A stretch of DNA of 64,000 bases from Keguizhuia sedimenti (GTDB taxonomy: Bacteria > Pseudomonadota > Gammaproteobacteria > Burkholderiales > Burkholderiaceae_D), in contig JAUYVH010000004.1 of NCBI GenBank assembly GCA_030715135.1, positions 124,001 to 188,000 on the forward strand. Direction: 5' to 3'. Position 1 is the stretch's first letter. Every line of letters starts with the position of its first letter. The notes under the pieces are model-generated. The model saw only the letters and a list, made by a program, of their open reading frames with translations. It was not told the origin of the DNA and searched no databases. This document shows positions 47,079 through 57,151 of this stretch, piece after piece. The translations under genes were made by a program, and so were the position numbers.

Positions 47079-47081
47079 CGA

Positions 47082-48569
47082 CTACGGGCCGTTTCCTGGT
47101 TTGACAGGAACAAATTGCGATGACTCTCCGCGGCGCACAAGGAGGCCGACAGACCGTTTTGCTTCAAGCTTGCTGACCAAGGCATTGAACTGTTTGGAAT
47201 CGGTCACATCCGTGTTATTGATTCGCAAAATCAGATCACCGGGCCGGATTCCTGCGCGCGCCGCAGCTCCCTCGGCCACTTCGACGACTACGCCGTTTTC
47301 CACTTTCAGTTCTTTCTTTTGCGCCGCAGTCAAGTCGTTGACTACCAGACCCAGGATATTTACCGGCTGATCAGGCTTGAACTTTTTCTCTGCTTTGGCA
47401 ACCGGCTTGTCGACTTCCATCTCGGCGATGGTCACAGACAAGTCCCGGGTCGCGCCCTTGCGCCAGACAGTAAGATTAGTTTTTGTGCCTGGCTTGGTAT
47501 TGCCAACCAGACGCGGCAGATCGCTGGACTTCTCGATTTGCGTGCCGTTGAACTTCAGGATGATATCACCAGGCTGCACTCCTCCCTTTTCTGCAGGGCT
47601 GCCGGATTCTACCCTCTGCACAAGCGCACCTTGCGCCCTTTGCAATCCGAGCGTTTCCGCAACTTCACGCGTTACCTCGCCGATTTGTACCCCAATACGC
47701 CCGCGAGTCACTTTGCCCGATGTCTTTAGTTGTTCGCTGACGCGAATCGCCTCGTCAATGGGAACAGCGAAAGAAATGCCCATATAGCCGCCTGAACGGC
47801 TGTAAATCTGCGAATTGATACCGATCACTTCACCGCGCATATTGATCAATGGTCCACCCGAATTGCCGGGATTGACGGCGACGTCGGTTTGAATCAACGG
47901 TAGATAGTCGCCGGTATCTCTCGCTTTGGCGGAAATGATGCCGGCCGTTACGGTGTTCTCAAGGCCAAACGGAGAGCCGATTGCAATAACCCACTCACCA
48001 GCGCGTACGCGGTTCAGATCGCCTATCGTCAAACGAGGAAGGTTGCTGCCTTCGATTTTGACCAGGGCAACGTCCGTGCGCTTGTCTGCGCCGATGATCT
48101 TCGCTTTGTATTCACGTTTGTCAGTAAGCGTGACGTAAACATCATCCGCTCCTTCGACTACATGCGCGTTTGTCAGTACAAAGCCATCAGCCGAAATGAT
48201 GAAGCCGGAGCCCACGCCCCGCGGTACTTCCTCCTCTTGATCCGGAGTCGTCTTGCCACGCGGAGCCGGCTGCTGACGCGGAGGAATAGGCACGCCAAAA
48301 AAACGCCGGAAAAACTCCTGCATTTCTTCATCGTCGCCACCAGGCATGCCTTGTCCCGGTCGAACCTTTTCTGTGGTGCGGATATTCACGACCGCAGGGC
48401 CTACTCGCTCGACAAGATCGGAGAAATCAGGCAATCCGACAGGAGCTGCGGCATGTGCTGTTGCGATTGGCAGGCCCAGGTAATTAAGAGCCAGTGGAGA
48501 GAAAAAGGCGCCTGTGGCGCCTAAAAGTATGACAAACAGAATATGCTTAGTATTCGAGATAATTTTCAT
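47082..48569 (-). CDS. mucD: Do-family periplasmic serine protease (MucD/DegP-like)
   Basis: 495 aa exported protease/chaperone of envelope stress. A signal peptide covers about 1-40 (cleavage near AHA). The trypsin-like triad is His136 (TNAHVV), Asp166 (TDVALV) and Ser237 (GNSGGP). Two PDZ domains follow (about 285-370 and 395-485). The linker has a Pro/Gln-rich stretch (96-115). It is the last gene of the rpoE-rseA-rseB-mucD cluster, as in Pseudomonas algU-mucABD. Confidence 0.95.
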   Translation of the reverse strand: MKIISNTKHILFVILLGATGAFFSPLALNYLGLPIATAHAAAPVGLPDFSDLVERVGPAVVNIRTTEKVRPGQGMPGGDDEEMQEFFRRFFGVPIPPRQQPAPRGKTTPDQEEEVPRGVGSGFIISADGFVLTNAHVVEGADDVYVTLTDKREYKAKIIGADKRTDVALVKIEGSNLPRLTIGDLNRVRAGEWVIAIGSPFGLENTVTAGIISAKARDTGDYLPLIQTDVAVNPGNSGGPLINMRGEVIGINSQIYSRSGGYMGISFAVPIDEAIRVSEQLKTSGKVTRGRIGVQIGEVTREVAETLGLQRAQGALVQRVESGSPAEKGGVQPGDIILKFNGTQIEKSSDLPRLVGNTKPGTKTNLTVWRKGATRDLSVTIAEMEVDKPVAKAEKKFKPDQPVNILGLVVNDLTAAQKKELKVENGVVVEVAEGAAARAGIRPGDLILRINNTDVTDSKQFNALVSKLEAKRSVGLLVRRGESSQFVPVKPGNGP

Positions 48570-48576
48570 AGTTATG

Positions 48577-49608
48577 CTATTTATCAGGCTTAAATTCGAT
48601 CGAATTGGCGATTTGCCGAATCGTCGCCGACGGCACCTCTCCGACTATGGTAAGCCAAAAACTGCCTTGCCGCTTGCTGAGGATATTCATTGCACCCTGG
48701 TGCATTGCTCCTTCGGTACGATTGGCACCAGCCGTCTCGGCAAAAACCGAGACCGTAGCAAGTCCGTCTGAAAACACCATCTGCGACACTTCCCGCCTGG
48801 ACAGTGATGATGCCGCCGATTTACTGCCTTTTGCATCAGATCCCGACGAATTGGTGAGTAGCCTTTTCATCTCGCGAACTTTTTTGAATCCTGGCGGAAG
48901 CGCTTTTACTTTCCAGTTGGACTTTGATATTTGGGTCATTACGGTATTTTCAACCCTCCAGCCACGAGTATCGGAAACACTGGGCGCAAGCTTTGAGTCG
49001 GGAACGTCCCCTATCGCCAGCTGGGTAAAAGCAATCTGTTCGAGCACATCGCCCTTTTCATTGGTGGTTTGCACTCTTAAAAGCAGGCCTGTCGAACGCT
49101 CAGCCCAAAGCTTGTAGCCATACCGGAATCGGTCCTTAGGCTTCAGTACGATCGCTTTTGTAGCGTAACCGGCAACGCGCTCGCTTTGCCCCATTCTCAA
49201 TATGTAATAGCTGCTTAACTTGCCAGGATTCGTCGTGAGAATGGAAGGAAATATATCCTTGATTATCCTTCTCTCGACCAACAGAGTCTTCGACTCAGGA
49301 GCGTAGTAGGTTATTTCGTCGTTTCTTCGGACATATTCACGAGGCTTTCCATCCAATACTTCCAATTTCTCGATTTCGTTTTTTCCTTCTACGATATGAG
49401 CAATACGGGAAGTTCTTACCTGGCTGGCCTGTTGATAGACGAACGTGCCGGAATAATTTAAATTCTGTGCCGCAGACTGAATTTTTCTCAGCCATGCCTG
49501 CGACTCTTTTGCTTCCGCAGCCGGATTAGGCTTTGCCGCATGGACGTTTAAAGCAAAGAAGGCACACAAAACCAGTGCATATCTAAGCATGATTTGAGGT
49601 TGCCACAT
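48577..49608 (-). CDS. rseB: Sigma-E factor regulatory protein RseB/MucB
   Basis: 343 aa periplasmic protein that shields RseA from DegS cleavage and senses lipoprotein or LPS stress. A signal peptide lies at about 1-24 (ALVLCAFFALNVHA). The MucB/RseB N-terminal lipid-binding domain (about 35-210, YSGTFVYQQ, RIAHIVEGK) and the C-terminal domain (about 225-340) are recognisable. It lies five bases downstream of rseA and seven upstream of mucD. Confidence 0.93.
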   Translation of the reverse strand: MWQPQIMLRYALVLCAFFALNVHAAKPNPAAEAKESQAWLRKIQSAAQNLNYSGTFVYQQASQVRTSRIAHIVEGKNEIEKLEVLDGKPREYVRRNDEITYYAPESKTLLVERRIIKDIFPSILTTNPGKLSSYYILRMGQSERVAGYATKAIVLKPKDRFRYGYKLWAERSTGLLLRVQTTNEKGDVLEQIAFTQLAIGDVPDSKLAPSVSDTRGWRVENTVMTQISKSNWKVKALPPGFKKVREMKRLLTNSSGSDAKGSKSAASSLSRREVSQMVFSDGLATVSVFAETAGANRTEGAMHQGAMNILSKRQGSFWLTIVGEVPSATIRQIANSIEFKPDK

Positions 49609-49613
49609 ATTGC

Positions 49614-50261
49614 TTATTTCTGAGGTTCGTTTTCGAATGTGGCGGAGCGGACAAATTGAGTTGTGTCGTACAAGGAGGGTGAATAGCGTTGATGTGCCAG
49701 CAAATATTCATCAATACTCGGATCGCGCAAGACAACTGCATCTTGATTTGCGTCGGCTGACGAACTCGCTTTAGCCGAAGCGGAAGATGCTATTGCGGGT
49801 ACTGAGGCCACGGGTAAAATCGCATGACTGCTTGCCGAGGCAAGACTTGATGAAGCATAGGGTTCGGCCGGCTTTGTAGTACCGCCCGTCATGAGCTGGG
49901 GCGCTACAAGATAAGCAGTAAATGCTGCGAGCACAGCAGCAATACCAGGCATTGCAAACCGTTTCACCGCTTCAGCTTTCGAACATTTGACGGCAGCTGC
50001 ATTTTTCGAAAGCTGCGCTGCGGGCGCAAAAACGGTTGGCTCCGCATCGAGCTTTGCAGCCATACGTGCCGCAAAGTCCGTGCTTAAATCGCTCGCCATA
50101 TCTTCCGACCGGAGAGCATCCCCTATCTGATGGTAGAGATCCCATTCCTTGCGTACCTCAGGCTTCCGGAGACTCGCAAAAACCGCGTCAAGCTCACTCG
50201 CTTCCAGTTCCCCATCTGCCAAGGCGGAAATTTTTTCCTGCGGCACATTACTATTTTTCAT
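49614..50261 (-). CDS. rseA: Anti-sigma-E factor RseA
   Basis: 215 aa single-pass membrane protein. The N-terminal cytoplasmic RseA domain (EKISALADGELEASELDAVF, 9-28, then WDLYHQIGDAL) binds sigma-E. A membrane helix lies at about 104-125 (AMPGIAAVLAAFTAYLV) and a periplasmic Ala/Ser-rich domain follows. I chose the ATG preceded by TTGGGGA; an upstream TTG seven codons earlier is less likely. It follows rpoE after 68 bases. Confidence 0.92.
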   Translation of the reverse strand: MKNSNVPQEKISALADGELEASELDAVFASLRKPEVRKEWDLYHQIGDALRSEDMASDLSTDFAARMAAKLDAEPTVFAPAAQLSKNAAAVKCSKAEAVKRFAMPGIAAVLAAFTAYLVAPQLMTGGTTKPAEPYASSSLASASSHAILPVASVPAIASSASAKASSSADANQDAVVLRDPSIDEYLLAHQRYSPSLYDTTQFVRSATFENEPQK

Positions 50262-50329
50262 ACGATTCCCCAATAAAGCCAATCCCTTTTACTACTCTTG
50301 TCTTATCTTGTTTTATTGATACTTATTTT

Positions 50330-50932
50330 TTACCAGCGCTTATCAAGCGCCGTGCCTAATAACGGCCTTAACTTTTCTGCAATCGCTTCGCGTGCTCTGA
50401 AGATGCGGCTGCGCACAGTGCCGATCGGACATCCCATCGCTTCGGCAATCTCATCGTAACTTAAGCCTTCAATTTCACGCAAGGTAATTGCCATCCGGAG
50501 TTCTTCCGGGAGTGCATCCATTGCCACATTTACGGTTTCGGCGATCTGCTTGGTTGCCATCATTGACTCAGGCGTATTGATATCCCGCAGATGTTCGCCG
50601 TCATCGAAGGTCTCTGCTTCCTCTGCATCCGCTTCGGTCGAAGTGGGCGCACGCCGCCCCTGCGTAACGAGATAATTCTTCGCAGTATTGATGCCGATCC
50701 GGTAGAGCCACGTATAGAAAGCGGAGTCGCCGCGAAATTGCGGCAAAGCGCGATATGCTTTGATAAAGGCTTCCTGTACGACGTCTTCCGCTTCCGCCTG
50801 GTCACGAACGAGCCGCGAAACAAGCCGCATGAGCTTGCGCTGATACTTCGATACCAGCAGCTCGAACGCCTTTTTGTCGCCACTCTGGACGCGCTCAACT
50901 AAGAGTTGATCAATATCGCGTTCTGTCGTCAA
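50330..50932 (-). CDS. rpoE: RNA polymerase sigma-E factor (ECF)
   Basis: 200 aa ECF sigma factor for envelope stress. Region 2 has FELLVSKYQRKLMRLVSRLVRDQAEAEDVVQEAFIKAYRALPQF and region 4 LREIEGLSYDEIAEAMGCPIGTVRSRIFRAREAI, with the linker typical of the RpoE/AlgU group. The start is a TTG with AAGGA eight bases upstream. A GTG at 50983 would put the start upstream of the predicted transcription start, so is rejected. rseA, rseB and mucD follow. Confidence 0.94.
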   Translation of the reverse strand: MTTERDIDQLLVERVQSGDKKAFELLVSKYQRKLMRLVSRLVRDQAEAEDVVQEAFIKAYRALPQFRGDSAFYTWLYRIGINTAKNYLVTQGRRAPTSTEADAEEAETFDDGEHLRDINTPESMMATKQIAETVNVAMDALPEELRMAITLREIEGLSYDEIAEAMGCPIGTVRSRIFRAREAIAEKLRPLLGTALDKRW

Positions 50933-50972
50933 TCCAAAAATCCTTGTTATCGTGCCGCCGATACAGCTCTGA

Positions 50973-51000
50973 TGTTGACACAAAGAAATATGATAAGTTC
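50973..51000 (-). promoter_or_regulatory. Sigma-E-type promoter of rpoE
   Basis: GAACTT (50995-51000) and TCAACA (50973-50978) on the minus strand are separated by exactly 16 bases, matching the known RpoE consensus (GAACTT-N16-TCnnA). It starts ten bases after the stop of the upstream CptA-like gene and about 35-40 bases before the TTG start, pointing to rpoE autoregulation. Confidence 0.75.
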
Positions 51001-51009
51001 ATTCAAAAT

Positions 51010-51534
51010 CTATTTCTTTGCACCATATCTTTTTGTATCGACATGATGGACATTGTGCGCGGCAATCCAACGACATGCAACCGCCAATGCTCTGAAAGTT
51101 TGCCGATCCATGCAGTCAGGCAAAATTACTAGAGTGCGTATTCGTCGGTCCTCTGCCCGCAACCTTAATAACAGTAAATGTGCCCAGAGTGTAGAGTCCC
51201 TCATCAACTGGACCACATGAGTACTGTTCCCTTTTTCCAGTTTTTCTTGTTGACGCCTCACATCGCCAATATCGTTATCTTCCTTCAACCGTATTTGTCC
51301 GATACCGGATATATCAATATGAAACGTTTTTCTGTTTAAAAAAACATAAAAAAACGCCCATAGGCCGAGTAATACGAGTGCAGCAAAAGTTGTCCAACGG
51401 AGTTGAGCGGATAATTCGCCGACTTTACCCAGGCCAATAAGAAATGCAATGCATAGAATCAAAAGACAGCCTATGCAAACGCCTAGCTGCAATAGCTTTG
51501 ATGGTTTCACTACGGCAGATACGGCGATCGACAT
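51010..51534 (-). CDS. YgfX/CptA-like membrane protein
   Basis: 174 aa protein with two N-terminal helices (about 15-35 and 47-66) and a cytoplasmic C-terminal half. The C-terminal part has a double LL-R pattern (LWAHLLLLRLRAEDRRIRTLVILPD, then FRALAVACRWIAAH), resembling the YgfX (CptA) family once proposed as a toxin acting on MreB/FtsZ. The typical SdhE partner is not adjacent. It sits between fabF and rpoE. Family assignment by pattern; moderately sure. Confidence 0.65.
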   Translation of the reverse strand: MSIAVSAVVKPSKLLQLGVCIGCLLILCIAFLIGLGKVGELSAQLRWTTFAALVLLGLWAFFYVFLNRKTFHIDISGIGQIRLKEDNDIGDVRRQQEKLEKGNSTHVVQLMRDSTLWAHLLLLRLRAEDRRIRTLVILPDCMDRQTFRALAVACRWIAAHNVHHVDTKRYGAKK

Positions 51535-51598
51535 AGTGGATAAACATTGGAGATGAGGATGATCCGTCCTCTATCCAAGAGGACGGAATGGCGAAATT

Positions 51599-52849
51599 TT
51601 AGACTTTACCGAAAATAAGTGTTCCATTGGTCCCGCCGAAACCAAAGGAGTTCTTTACTGCCACCTTGATCTGCATATTACGTGCAGCATTGGCGCAATA
51701 ATCTAGATCGCAGGCTGGATCCTGATTGAAGATATTGATGGTCGGAGGAGAAAGCTGATTATGAACAGCAAGTACCGTAAATACCGATTCCAAGCCGCCT
51801 GCTCCGCCAAGCAAATGCCCCGTCATCGACTTCGTCGAGTTGACCACGACCTTCTTGGCATGGTCTCCCAAAGCGCGCTTAATGGCCACTGTTTCGGCAA
51901 TATCGCCCAAGGGAGTGGAGGTGCCGTGTGCATTGACGTAATCCACCTGATCGCTGTTTAACTCTGCATTCTTCAGAGCTGCTACCATGCAGCGGCGGGC
52001 ACCGTCACCATCTTCCAGCGGAGCGGTCATATGATGTGCATCGGCGCTCATGCCAAACCCAAGAAGTTCAGCATAGATTTTTGCACCGCGTGCCTTCGCA
52101 TGCTCATATTCCTCCAGCACCATAACTCCGGCGCCTTCGCCAAGCACAAATCCGTCACGGTCTTTATCCCATGGACGAGAAGCGGTAGCCGGATCATCGT
52201 TACGCGACGAAAGAGCACGTGCCGAAGCAAATCCGCCAAGGCCAAGAGGGGAAATCGTGGATTCCGCGCCTCCTGCGATCATGACATCCGCGTCACCGTA
52301 TTCGATCAGACGCCCTGCTGCACCAATGCAATGCAAGCCAGTCGTACAAGCCGTCACAATTGCCAGGTTCGGACCTTTTAAGCCGTACCTGATTGATAAA
52401 TGACCCGAGATCATGTTGATGATAGACGCGGGTACAAAAAACGGGCTGATACGACGTGGGCCGCGGTTGGTCAATTCGGCATGCGTTTCCTCGATCAGCG
52501 GCAGGCCGCCAATACCTGATCCGACAATCACGCCAATCCGATCGGCATTTTCCTCGGTAACGGTCAATCCGCTATCGTTCATGGCCTGAATACCTGCAGC
52601 CATACCATAATGGATGAACGTATCCATATGGCGTGCTTCTTTGGCCGGCATGTATTCTTCGATGCTGAAGCCTTTTACCTCGCCCGCAAAATGGGTCGAA
52701 AAAGGTGTCGCATCAAACCTGGTGATTGTCGCGATACCGGATTTACCTTCGATGAGCGCACCCCAGCTATCGGCTACGGTATTGCCGATGGGAGACACAC
52801 ATCCTAAACCGGTAATGACAACGCGACGTCGTTGTTGTGTACGGCTCAA
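51599..52849 (-). CDS. fabF: 3-oxoacyl-[ACP] synthase II
   Basis: 416 aa condensing enzyme that elongates acyl-ACP, including the cis-unsaturated step. Catalytic triad is Cys168 (VTACTTGLH), His308 ([12 protein letters not shown]) and His345 (SMTGHLLGG), with Lys340. It lies 27 bases after acpP, as in E. coli acpP-fabF. Confidence 0.97.
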   Translation of the reverse strand: MSRTQQRRRVVITGLGCVSPIGNTVADSWGALIEGKSGIATITRFDATPFSTHFAGEVKGFSIEEYMPAKEARHMDTFIHYGMAAGIQAMNDSGLTVTEENADRIGVIVGSGIGGLPLIEETHAELTNRGPRRISPFFVPASIINMISGHLSIRYGLKGPNLAIVTACTTGLHCIGAAGRLIEYGDADVMIAGGAESTISPLGLGGFASARALSSRNDDPATASRPWDKDRDGFVLGEGAGVMVLEEYEHAKARGAKIYAELLGFGMSADAHHMTAPLEDGDGARRCMVAALKNAELNSDQVDYVNAHGTSTPLGDIAETVAIKRALGDHAKKVVVNSTKSMTGHLLGGAGGLESVFTVLAVHNQLSPPTINIFNQDPACDLDYCANAARNMQIKVAVKNSFGFGGTNGTLIFGKV

Positions 52850-52876
52850 GCAACTCTCCTGAAGTAGTCAAAGCTC

Positions 52877-53116
52877 TTAGGCTTTGACGTGTGCCTTGGC
52901 GTAATCGATTGCCTGTTGCACGGTCGTAATTTTTTCTGCTTGCTCGTCGGGGATTTCCATCTCGAACTCGTCTTCGAGGGCCATCACCAGTTCAACGGTG
53001 TCAAGGGAATCAGCACCAAGATCGTCAACAAAGGCCGACTCGATCTTGATATCTGCTTCAGCAACGCCAAGCTGCTCAGCAACGATCTTCTTAACACGTT
53101 GTTCTATATCTGACAT
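52877..53116 (-). CDS. acpP: Acyl carrier protein
   Basis: 79 aa acidic four-helix carrier. The phosphopantetheine attachment Ser lies in [18 protein letters not shown] (about residue 37). Length and charge are canonical. It lies 103 bases after fabG in the same direction. Confidence 0.98.
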   Translation of the reverse strand: MSDIEQRVKKIVAEQLGVAEADIKIESAFVDDLGADSLDTVELVMALEDEFEMEIPDEQAEKITTVQQAIDYAKAHVKA

Positions 53117-53219
53117 TTATGCCTCCATGGGTGGTTACAGAAAGTGCGCGCATTTTATCAGGTTTGCGGCACGAAAATTTAAATTCGGACTAGCTTTTAA
53201 TTAAAAACGGAGAAGAGCT

Positions 53220-53981
53220 TTAGCTCATGTACATGCCGCCATTGACATGCAAGGTCGTGCCAGTGATATAACTTGCTTGCGGAGAAGCAAGAAACGCTAC
53301 CGCAGCAGCGATGTCTTCAGGCAGCCCAAACCGGCCGGCCGGTATCTGGCTCAATAGCGCGGCAATTTGCTGTTCATTCAGTGCCTTGGTCATATCCGTA
53401 TCGATGAAGCCTGGAGCAACGCAATTGACCGTGATGTTGCGACTGCCTACTTCACGCGCCAAAGCGCGGCTCATGCCAGCTACTCCAGCCTTGGCGGCCG
53501 CATAGTTCATCTGGCCCGGATTGCCGGCGGAACCGACTACTGACGTAATATTGATAATGCGTCCCTGCTTCGCCTTCATCATGGTACGAAGCACGGCGCG
53601 TGAAAGTCTCGCCACTGCCGTCAGGTTGGTTGCAATCACCGCATCCCATTCTTCGTCCTTCATGCGCATTGCAAGCTGGTCTTGTGTAATGCCGGCATTG
53701 TTGACGAGAATGCTCACGCCGCCAAATTGCTTCTGAATTTCGTCGATCACTTCACCGCAGCGCTGCGGATCATCGACATTCAGCACGACTCCCTTGCCGC
53801 AATCCGCTCCCATGGAAGCCAGATATTCAGAAATGGTTGCCGCACCGGATTCCGTCGTGGCGGTTCCAATGACTTTTGCACCTTGCTTCGCGAGTTCTTG
53901 CGCAATTGCGCGCCCTATTCCGCGTGACGCACCGGTGACCAACGCAACTTGATTTGTCAGGTTTTGACTTTGAGCACTCAC
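53220..53981 (-). CDS. fabG: 3-oxoacyl-[ACP] reductase
   Basis: 253 aa NADPH-dependent short-chain reductase. TGASRGIG (16-23) is the cofactor site, NNAGIT (94-99), and the catalytic Ser147, Tyr160 and Lys164 are in place (YAAAK). It overlaps fabD by four bases. Confidence 0.97.
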   Translation of the reverse strand: MSAQSQNLTNQVALVTGASRGIGRAIAQELAKQGAKVIGTATTESGAATISEYLASMGADCGKGVVLNVDDPQRCGEVIDEIQKQFGGVSILVNNAGITQDQLAMRMKDEEWDAVIATNLTAVARLSRAVLRTMMKAKQGRIINITSVVGSAGNPGQMNYAAAKAGVAGMSRALAREVGSRNITVNCVAPGFIDTDMTKALNEQQIAALLSQIPAGRFGLPEDIAAAVAFLASPQASYITGTTLHVNGGMYMS

Positions 53982-54910
53982 TTCAATAACTCCAGGGCTT
54001 TATCGAGAGAAGCCTGATCAACGATTGCATCGCTGGTCAGATCACCGTTAATTCGTTTATTCAGTCCTGCCAGCACCTTGCCGGGACCGCATTCCACCAC
54101 ATGCGTGATTCCCATTCCTGCCATCTTCTGTATGGTTTCCACCCAGCGAACCGGGCTGGCTGCCTGACGGACCAATGCCTGCTTGATCGAAGCCGGTTCA
54201 TTCGCCAATGCGACGTCGACGTTATTGATCACAGGGATCTCGGGAGTCGAAAAATTAATGGTTTCGAGATAGTGCTGAAGTCGATCCGATGCAGGTTTCA
54301 ACAGCGATGAATGAAACGGCGCTGATACCGGCAAAGGCAGTGCTCGCTTGGCGCCCTTTGCCTTGGCGGCCTCACATGCCCGCTCTACTGCGCTCTTATG
54401 CCCTGCAATGACTACCTGTGCGGGGGCATTGAAATTTACCGCCTCGACAACTTGTCCTTGCGCCGCTTCGCTACAGGCCGCTTTTACATCTTCATCGGAC
54501 AAGCCTAAAATCGCAGCCATCCCACCCTGTCCAACCGGCACGGCTTCCTGCATCGCCAGCGCCCTGAAACGTACCAGTGGCACTGCGTCTTTAAAAGCAA
54601 TAACCCCAGCCGCTACCAAGGCGGAATACTCGCCCAGGCTATGTCCCGCCACAACCGCCGGCTTTGGGCCGCCTGCAGCAAGCCAGGCCCGATACATGGC
54701 AACGGCAGCGGTCAGCATTACGGGTTGGGTATTGGTGGTCAGGTCAAGATCTTCCTTGGGTCCTTCAGAAATCAGCTTGGCCAGATCAAAGTTTAATGCT
54801 TCCGATGCTTCGGCAAGCGTCTGCTGAACCACGGAGTTTTCAGCAAAACCGTTCAACATGCCAATGGCTTGGGATCCCTGGCCCGGAAATACAAATGAAA
54901 ATTTAGTCAT
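53978..54910 (-). CDS. fabD: Malonyl CoA-acyl carrier protein transacylase
   Basis: 310 aa enzyme that charges ACP with malonate. FPGQGSQ (8-14), the nucleophile Ser91 in AGHSLGE and His200 in SAPFHSS are conserved. It follows fabH by 20 bases and overlaps fabG. Confidence 0.97.
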   Translation of the reverse strand: MTKFSFVFPGQGSQAIGMLNGFAENSVVQQTLAEASEALNFDLAKLISEGPKEDLDLTTNTQPVMLTAAVAMYRAWLAAGGPKPAVVAGHSLGEYSALVAAGVIAFKDAVPLVRFRALAMQEAVPVGQGGMAAILGLSDEDVKAACSEAAQGQVVEAVNFNAPAQVVIAGHKSAVERACEAAKAKGAKRALPLPVSAPFHSSLLKPASDRLQHYLETINFSTPEIPVINNVDVALANEPASIKQALVRQAASPVRWVETIQKMAGMGITHVVECGPGKVLAGLNKRINGDLTSDAIVDQASLDKALELLK

Positions 54911-54930
54911 GGTATTTATGATTCAGCAAA

Positions 54931-55914
54931 TTACATTGTGACCAGGAGCGCACCCCAGGTGAATCCGCCGCCGACGCCTTCCATCATGACGTTTTGTCCC
55001 TTCTTGACACGCCCATCTCTTACGGCACAATCAAGAGCCAAAGGAATGGAGGCGGCCGAAGTGTTGCCATGTTGATCTACGGTAACAACCATCTTGTCGA
55101 GTGGCAGTCCAAGCTTTTTCGCAGTGCCTTGCATAATGCGGATGTTTGCCTGATGGGGAATCAGCCAGTCAATCTGGGAGGATTGCATTCCGGCCAGTTC
55201 AAGCGCTTCATTGGCAACTTTTTCAAGCACCGACACGGCCAGCTTGAATACCGCCTGGCCATCCATATACATGTAAGCATCGCCGGCAAGCGCGCCGTTG
55301 CTTATTGTTCCGGGCATGCACAAGATATCGCCATGGCTGCCGTCCGCATGCAATTTGGCTGCCCGAACTCCGGGCTCGCTTGAAGCGGAAAGCACTACCG
55401 CTCCAGCTCCGTCACCGAACAGGACGCAGGTAGTCCGGTCGTTGAAGTCGACAATGCGCGAAAAAACTTCTGCACCGATAATCAGGGCATTTTTATACAT
55501 GCCCGATTTAATAAAGCTGTCGGCAATGGACACCGCATAGACAAAACCGCTGCAAACCGCCTGCACGTCAAATGCAGCGCACTCCGTGGTGATGCCCAGT
55601 TTTCGCTGAACCACGCATGCTGTGCTTGGAAATCCTCCGAAATGGTCCGGCGTGGAAGTCGCAACAATAATCAAATCGATCTGGTTTGCATTAAGACCGG
55701 CCATTTCCAGCGCGCGCTTTGCTGCATTGGCGGCCAGATCGCTTGATACCTCGCTTGGTGCGGCATAGTGACGCGCCGAAATTCCGCTGCGGGACACAAT
55801 CCATTCATCAGAAGTCTCAATTCCCTTTTCCGCCAACTGCGCGGCAAGCTCCTGGTTGGTAACGCGATTGGCAGGCAAATAGCTGCCTGTACCAATAATT
55901 TTGCTATACATCAT
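54931..55914 (-). CDS. fabH: 3-oxoacyl-[ACP] synthase III
   Basis: 327 aa enzyme that starts fatty acid synthesis by condensing acetyl-CoA with malonyl-ACP. Catalytic residues are Cys121 (AVCSGFVYA), His254 ([10 protein letters not shown]) and Asn284 (QHGNTSAAS). The start has two adjacent ATG codons; the second may be used. It lies 15 bases after plsX. Confidence 0.97.
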   Translation of the reverse strand: MMYSKIIGTGSYLPANRVTNQELAAQLAEKGIETSDEWIVSRSGISARHYAAPSEVSSDLAANAAKRALEMAGLNANQIDLIIVATSTPDHFGGFPSTACVVQRKLGITTECAAFDVQAVCSGFVYAVSIADSFIKSGMYKNALIIGAEVFSRIVDFNDRTTCVLFGDGAGAVVLSASSEPGVRAAKLHADGSHGDILCMPGTISNGALAGDAYMYMDGQAVFKLAVSVLEKVANEALELAGMQSSQIDWLIPHQANIRIMQGTAKKLGLPLDKMVVTVDQHGNTSAASIPLALDCAVRDGRVKKGQNVMMEGVGGGFTWGALLVTM

Positions 55915-55929
55915 GCTTTTCTTTTCTGT

Positions 55930-56997
55930 TCATTCATTGATGGCGGTTTCAGTGCCTGAAACCGGAATTTCCGGATGCGGCATCAATTCCGCAATCGTCG
56001 CCGAAATTCGGGATAGTAAATCATGGTTGGCGGCATCAAATGCGCGCTTGATTGCCCATTCATAGCCATATGCATCTGCACTGCCATGGCTTTTGAATAC
56101 CAGTCCGCGCAAGCCCAATAAACTTGCGCCATTGTATCGAGATGGATTCAAGCGTTGCGAGACGGAGCGCAGGGCTCGACGGGCAATCAGCGCGCCGAGC
56201 ATATTCCAAAGGCTGCTCTTGAACTCCGTTGTCAGGGTCGCCTTGAAAAAGCGCCCCAGGCCTTCCGAAGCCTTGAGTGTCACATTACCCACGAAACCAT
56301 CGCATACGACGATATCAGTCGTGCCTTCGAATATGTCATTCCCTTCGACATTTCCGTAAAAATTCAGAATTCCCTTTGCATGGTCGGCACGCAGAAGTTC
56401 CGCGGTACGCTTAACAAGGTCATTGCCTTTAATGTCCTCTTCACCGACATTGAGCAATCCGATTGTCGGCTTGGACCGCCCTTCGGTAGCCGCAACCAGT
56501 GCCGATCCCATGACCGCAAATTGGTGCAGATGCTGCGGTTCGCAATCAACGTTGGCGCCCAAGTCCAGCATGAACGTCGGAGCATCGCGCTGATTTGGGA
56601 TAAGCGTGCAAATCGCCGGGCGATCGACCCCGGGAATGGTCTTCAGAACATATCGGGAAACTGCCATCAGGGCGCCTGTATTGCCGGCGGAAACACAAGC
56701 TTGCGTACGCCCTTCCTTTACCAACGTAATGGCGACCCGCATCGAAGAATCCTTCTTGCGGCGCAAGGCAACCTCCAGCGAATCATCCATCGTGATCACT
56801 TCGGAAGCGTGGTGAATAGAGAGGCGCGGATGATTTTCCGCTTTGTGCTTCTTGAGTTCGGCGAGTATGACGTCCTGCAAGCCGACCAGAATCAACTCCG
56901 AATCAGGCTCATGATTTGCAAAAGAAATCGCCGCAGGAACAGTGACTGCAGGGCCGTGATCCCCACCCATGCAGTCAATTGAAATTTTGATTGTCAT
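55930..56997 (-). CDS. plsX: Phosphate acyltransferase PlsX
   Basis: 355 aa enzyme that converts acyl-ACP to acyl-phosphate for glycerolipid synthesis. The N-terminal [14 protein letters not shown] and central [12 protein letters not shown] segments are diagnostic. It sits between rpmF and fabH in the universal rpmF-plsX-fabH order. A 275-codon antisense frame inside it is a shadow. Confidence 0.97.
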   Translation of the reverse strand: MTIKISIDCMGGDHGPAVTVPAAISFANHEPDSELILVGLQDVILAELKKHKAENHPRLSIHHASEVITMDDSLEVALRRKKDSSMRVAITLVKEGRTQACVSAGNTGALMAVSRYVLKTIPGVDRPAICTLIPNQRDAPTFMLDLGANVDCEPQHLHQFAVMGSALVAATEGRSKPTIGLLNVGEEDIKGNDLVKRTAELLRADHAKGILNFYGNVEGNDIFEGTTDIVVCDGFVGNVTLKASEGLGRFFKATLTTEFKSSLWNMLGALIARRALRSVSQRLNPSRYNGASLLGLRGLVFKSHGSADAYGYEWAIKRAFDAANHDLLSRISATIAELMPHPEIPVSGTETAINE

Positions 56998-57083
56998 TTC
57001 GTGATTTCAGAACTCTTCATGACCAGGTTTCGGCCAGAGTTCGGCATAGCTCAAAATGACGTTAAGAAGGTTTTTTTCATAAC

Positions 57084-57120
57084 AAAAAACGGCGCCTTTT
57101 ATTCATTGATTTATGCGCCG
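57084..57120 (-). terminator. Hairpin with T-run between rpmF and plsX
   Basis: On the minus strand CGGCGC/GCGCCG with a 19-base AT-rich loop is followed by TTTTTT. It may terminate part of the rpmF transcripts and lower expression of plsX-fab relative to the ribosomal gene. Confidence 0.55.
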
Positions 57121-57151
57121 CCTTTGGCTAATGGAATAGTGCTGCCGACGA

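Noticed and set aside
50932-50983. GTG start for rpoE at 50983
   Set aside because: It lies upstream of the predicted transcription start and adds residues unlike other RpoE N-termini; the TTG at 50932 has an AAGGA site.
56155-56982. 275-codon plus-strand frame
   Set aside because: Antisense to plsX, no ribosome site and no family resemblance.
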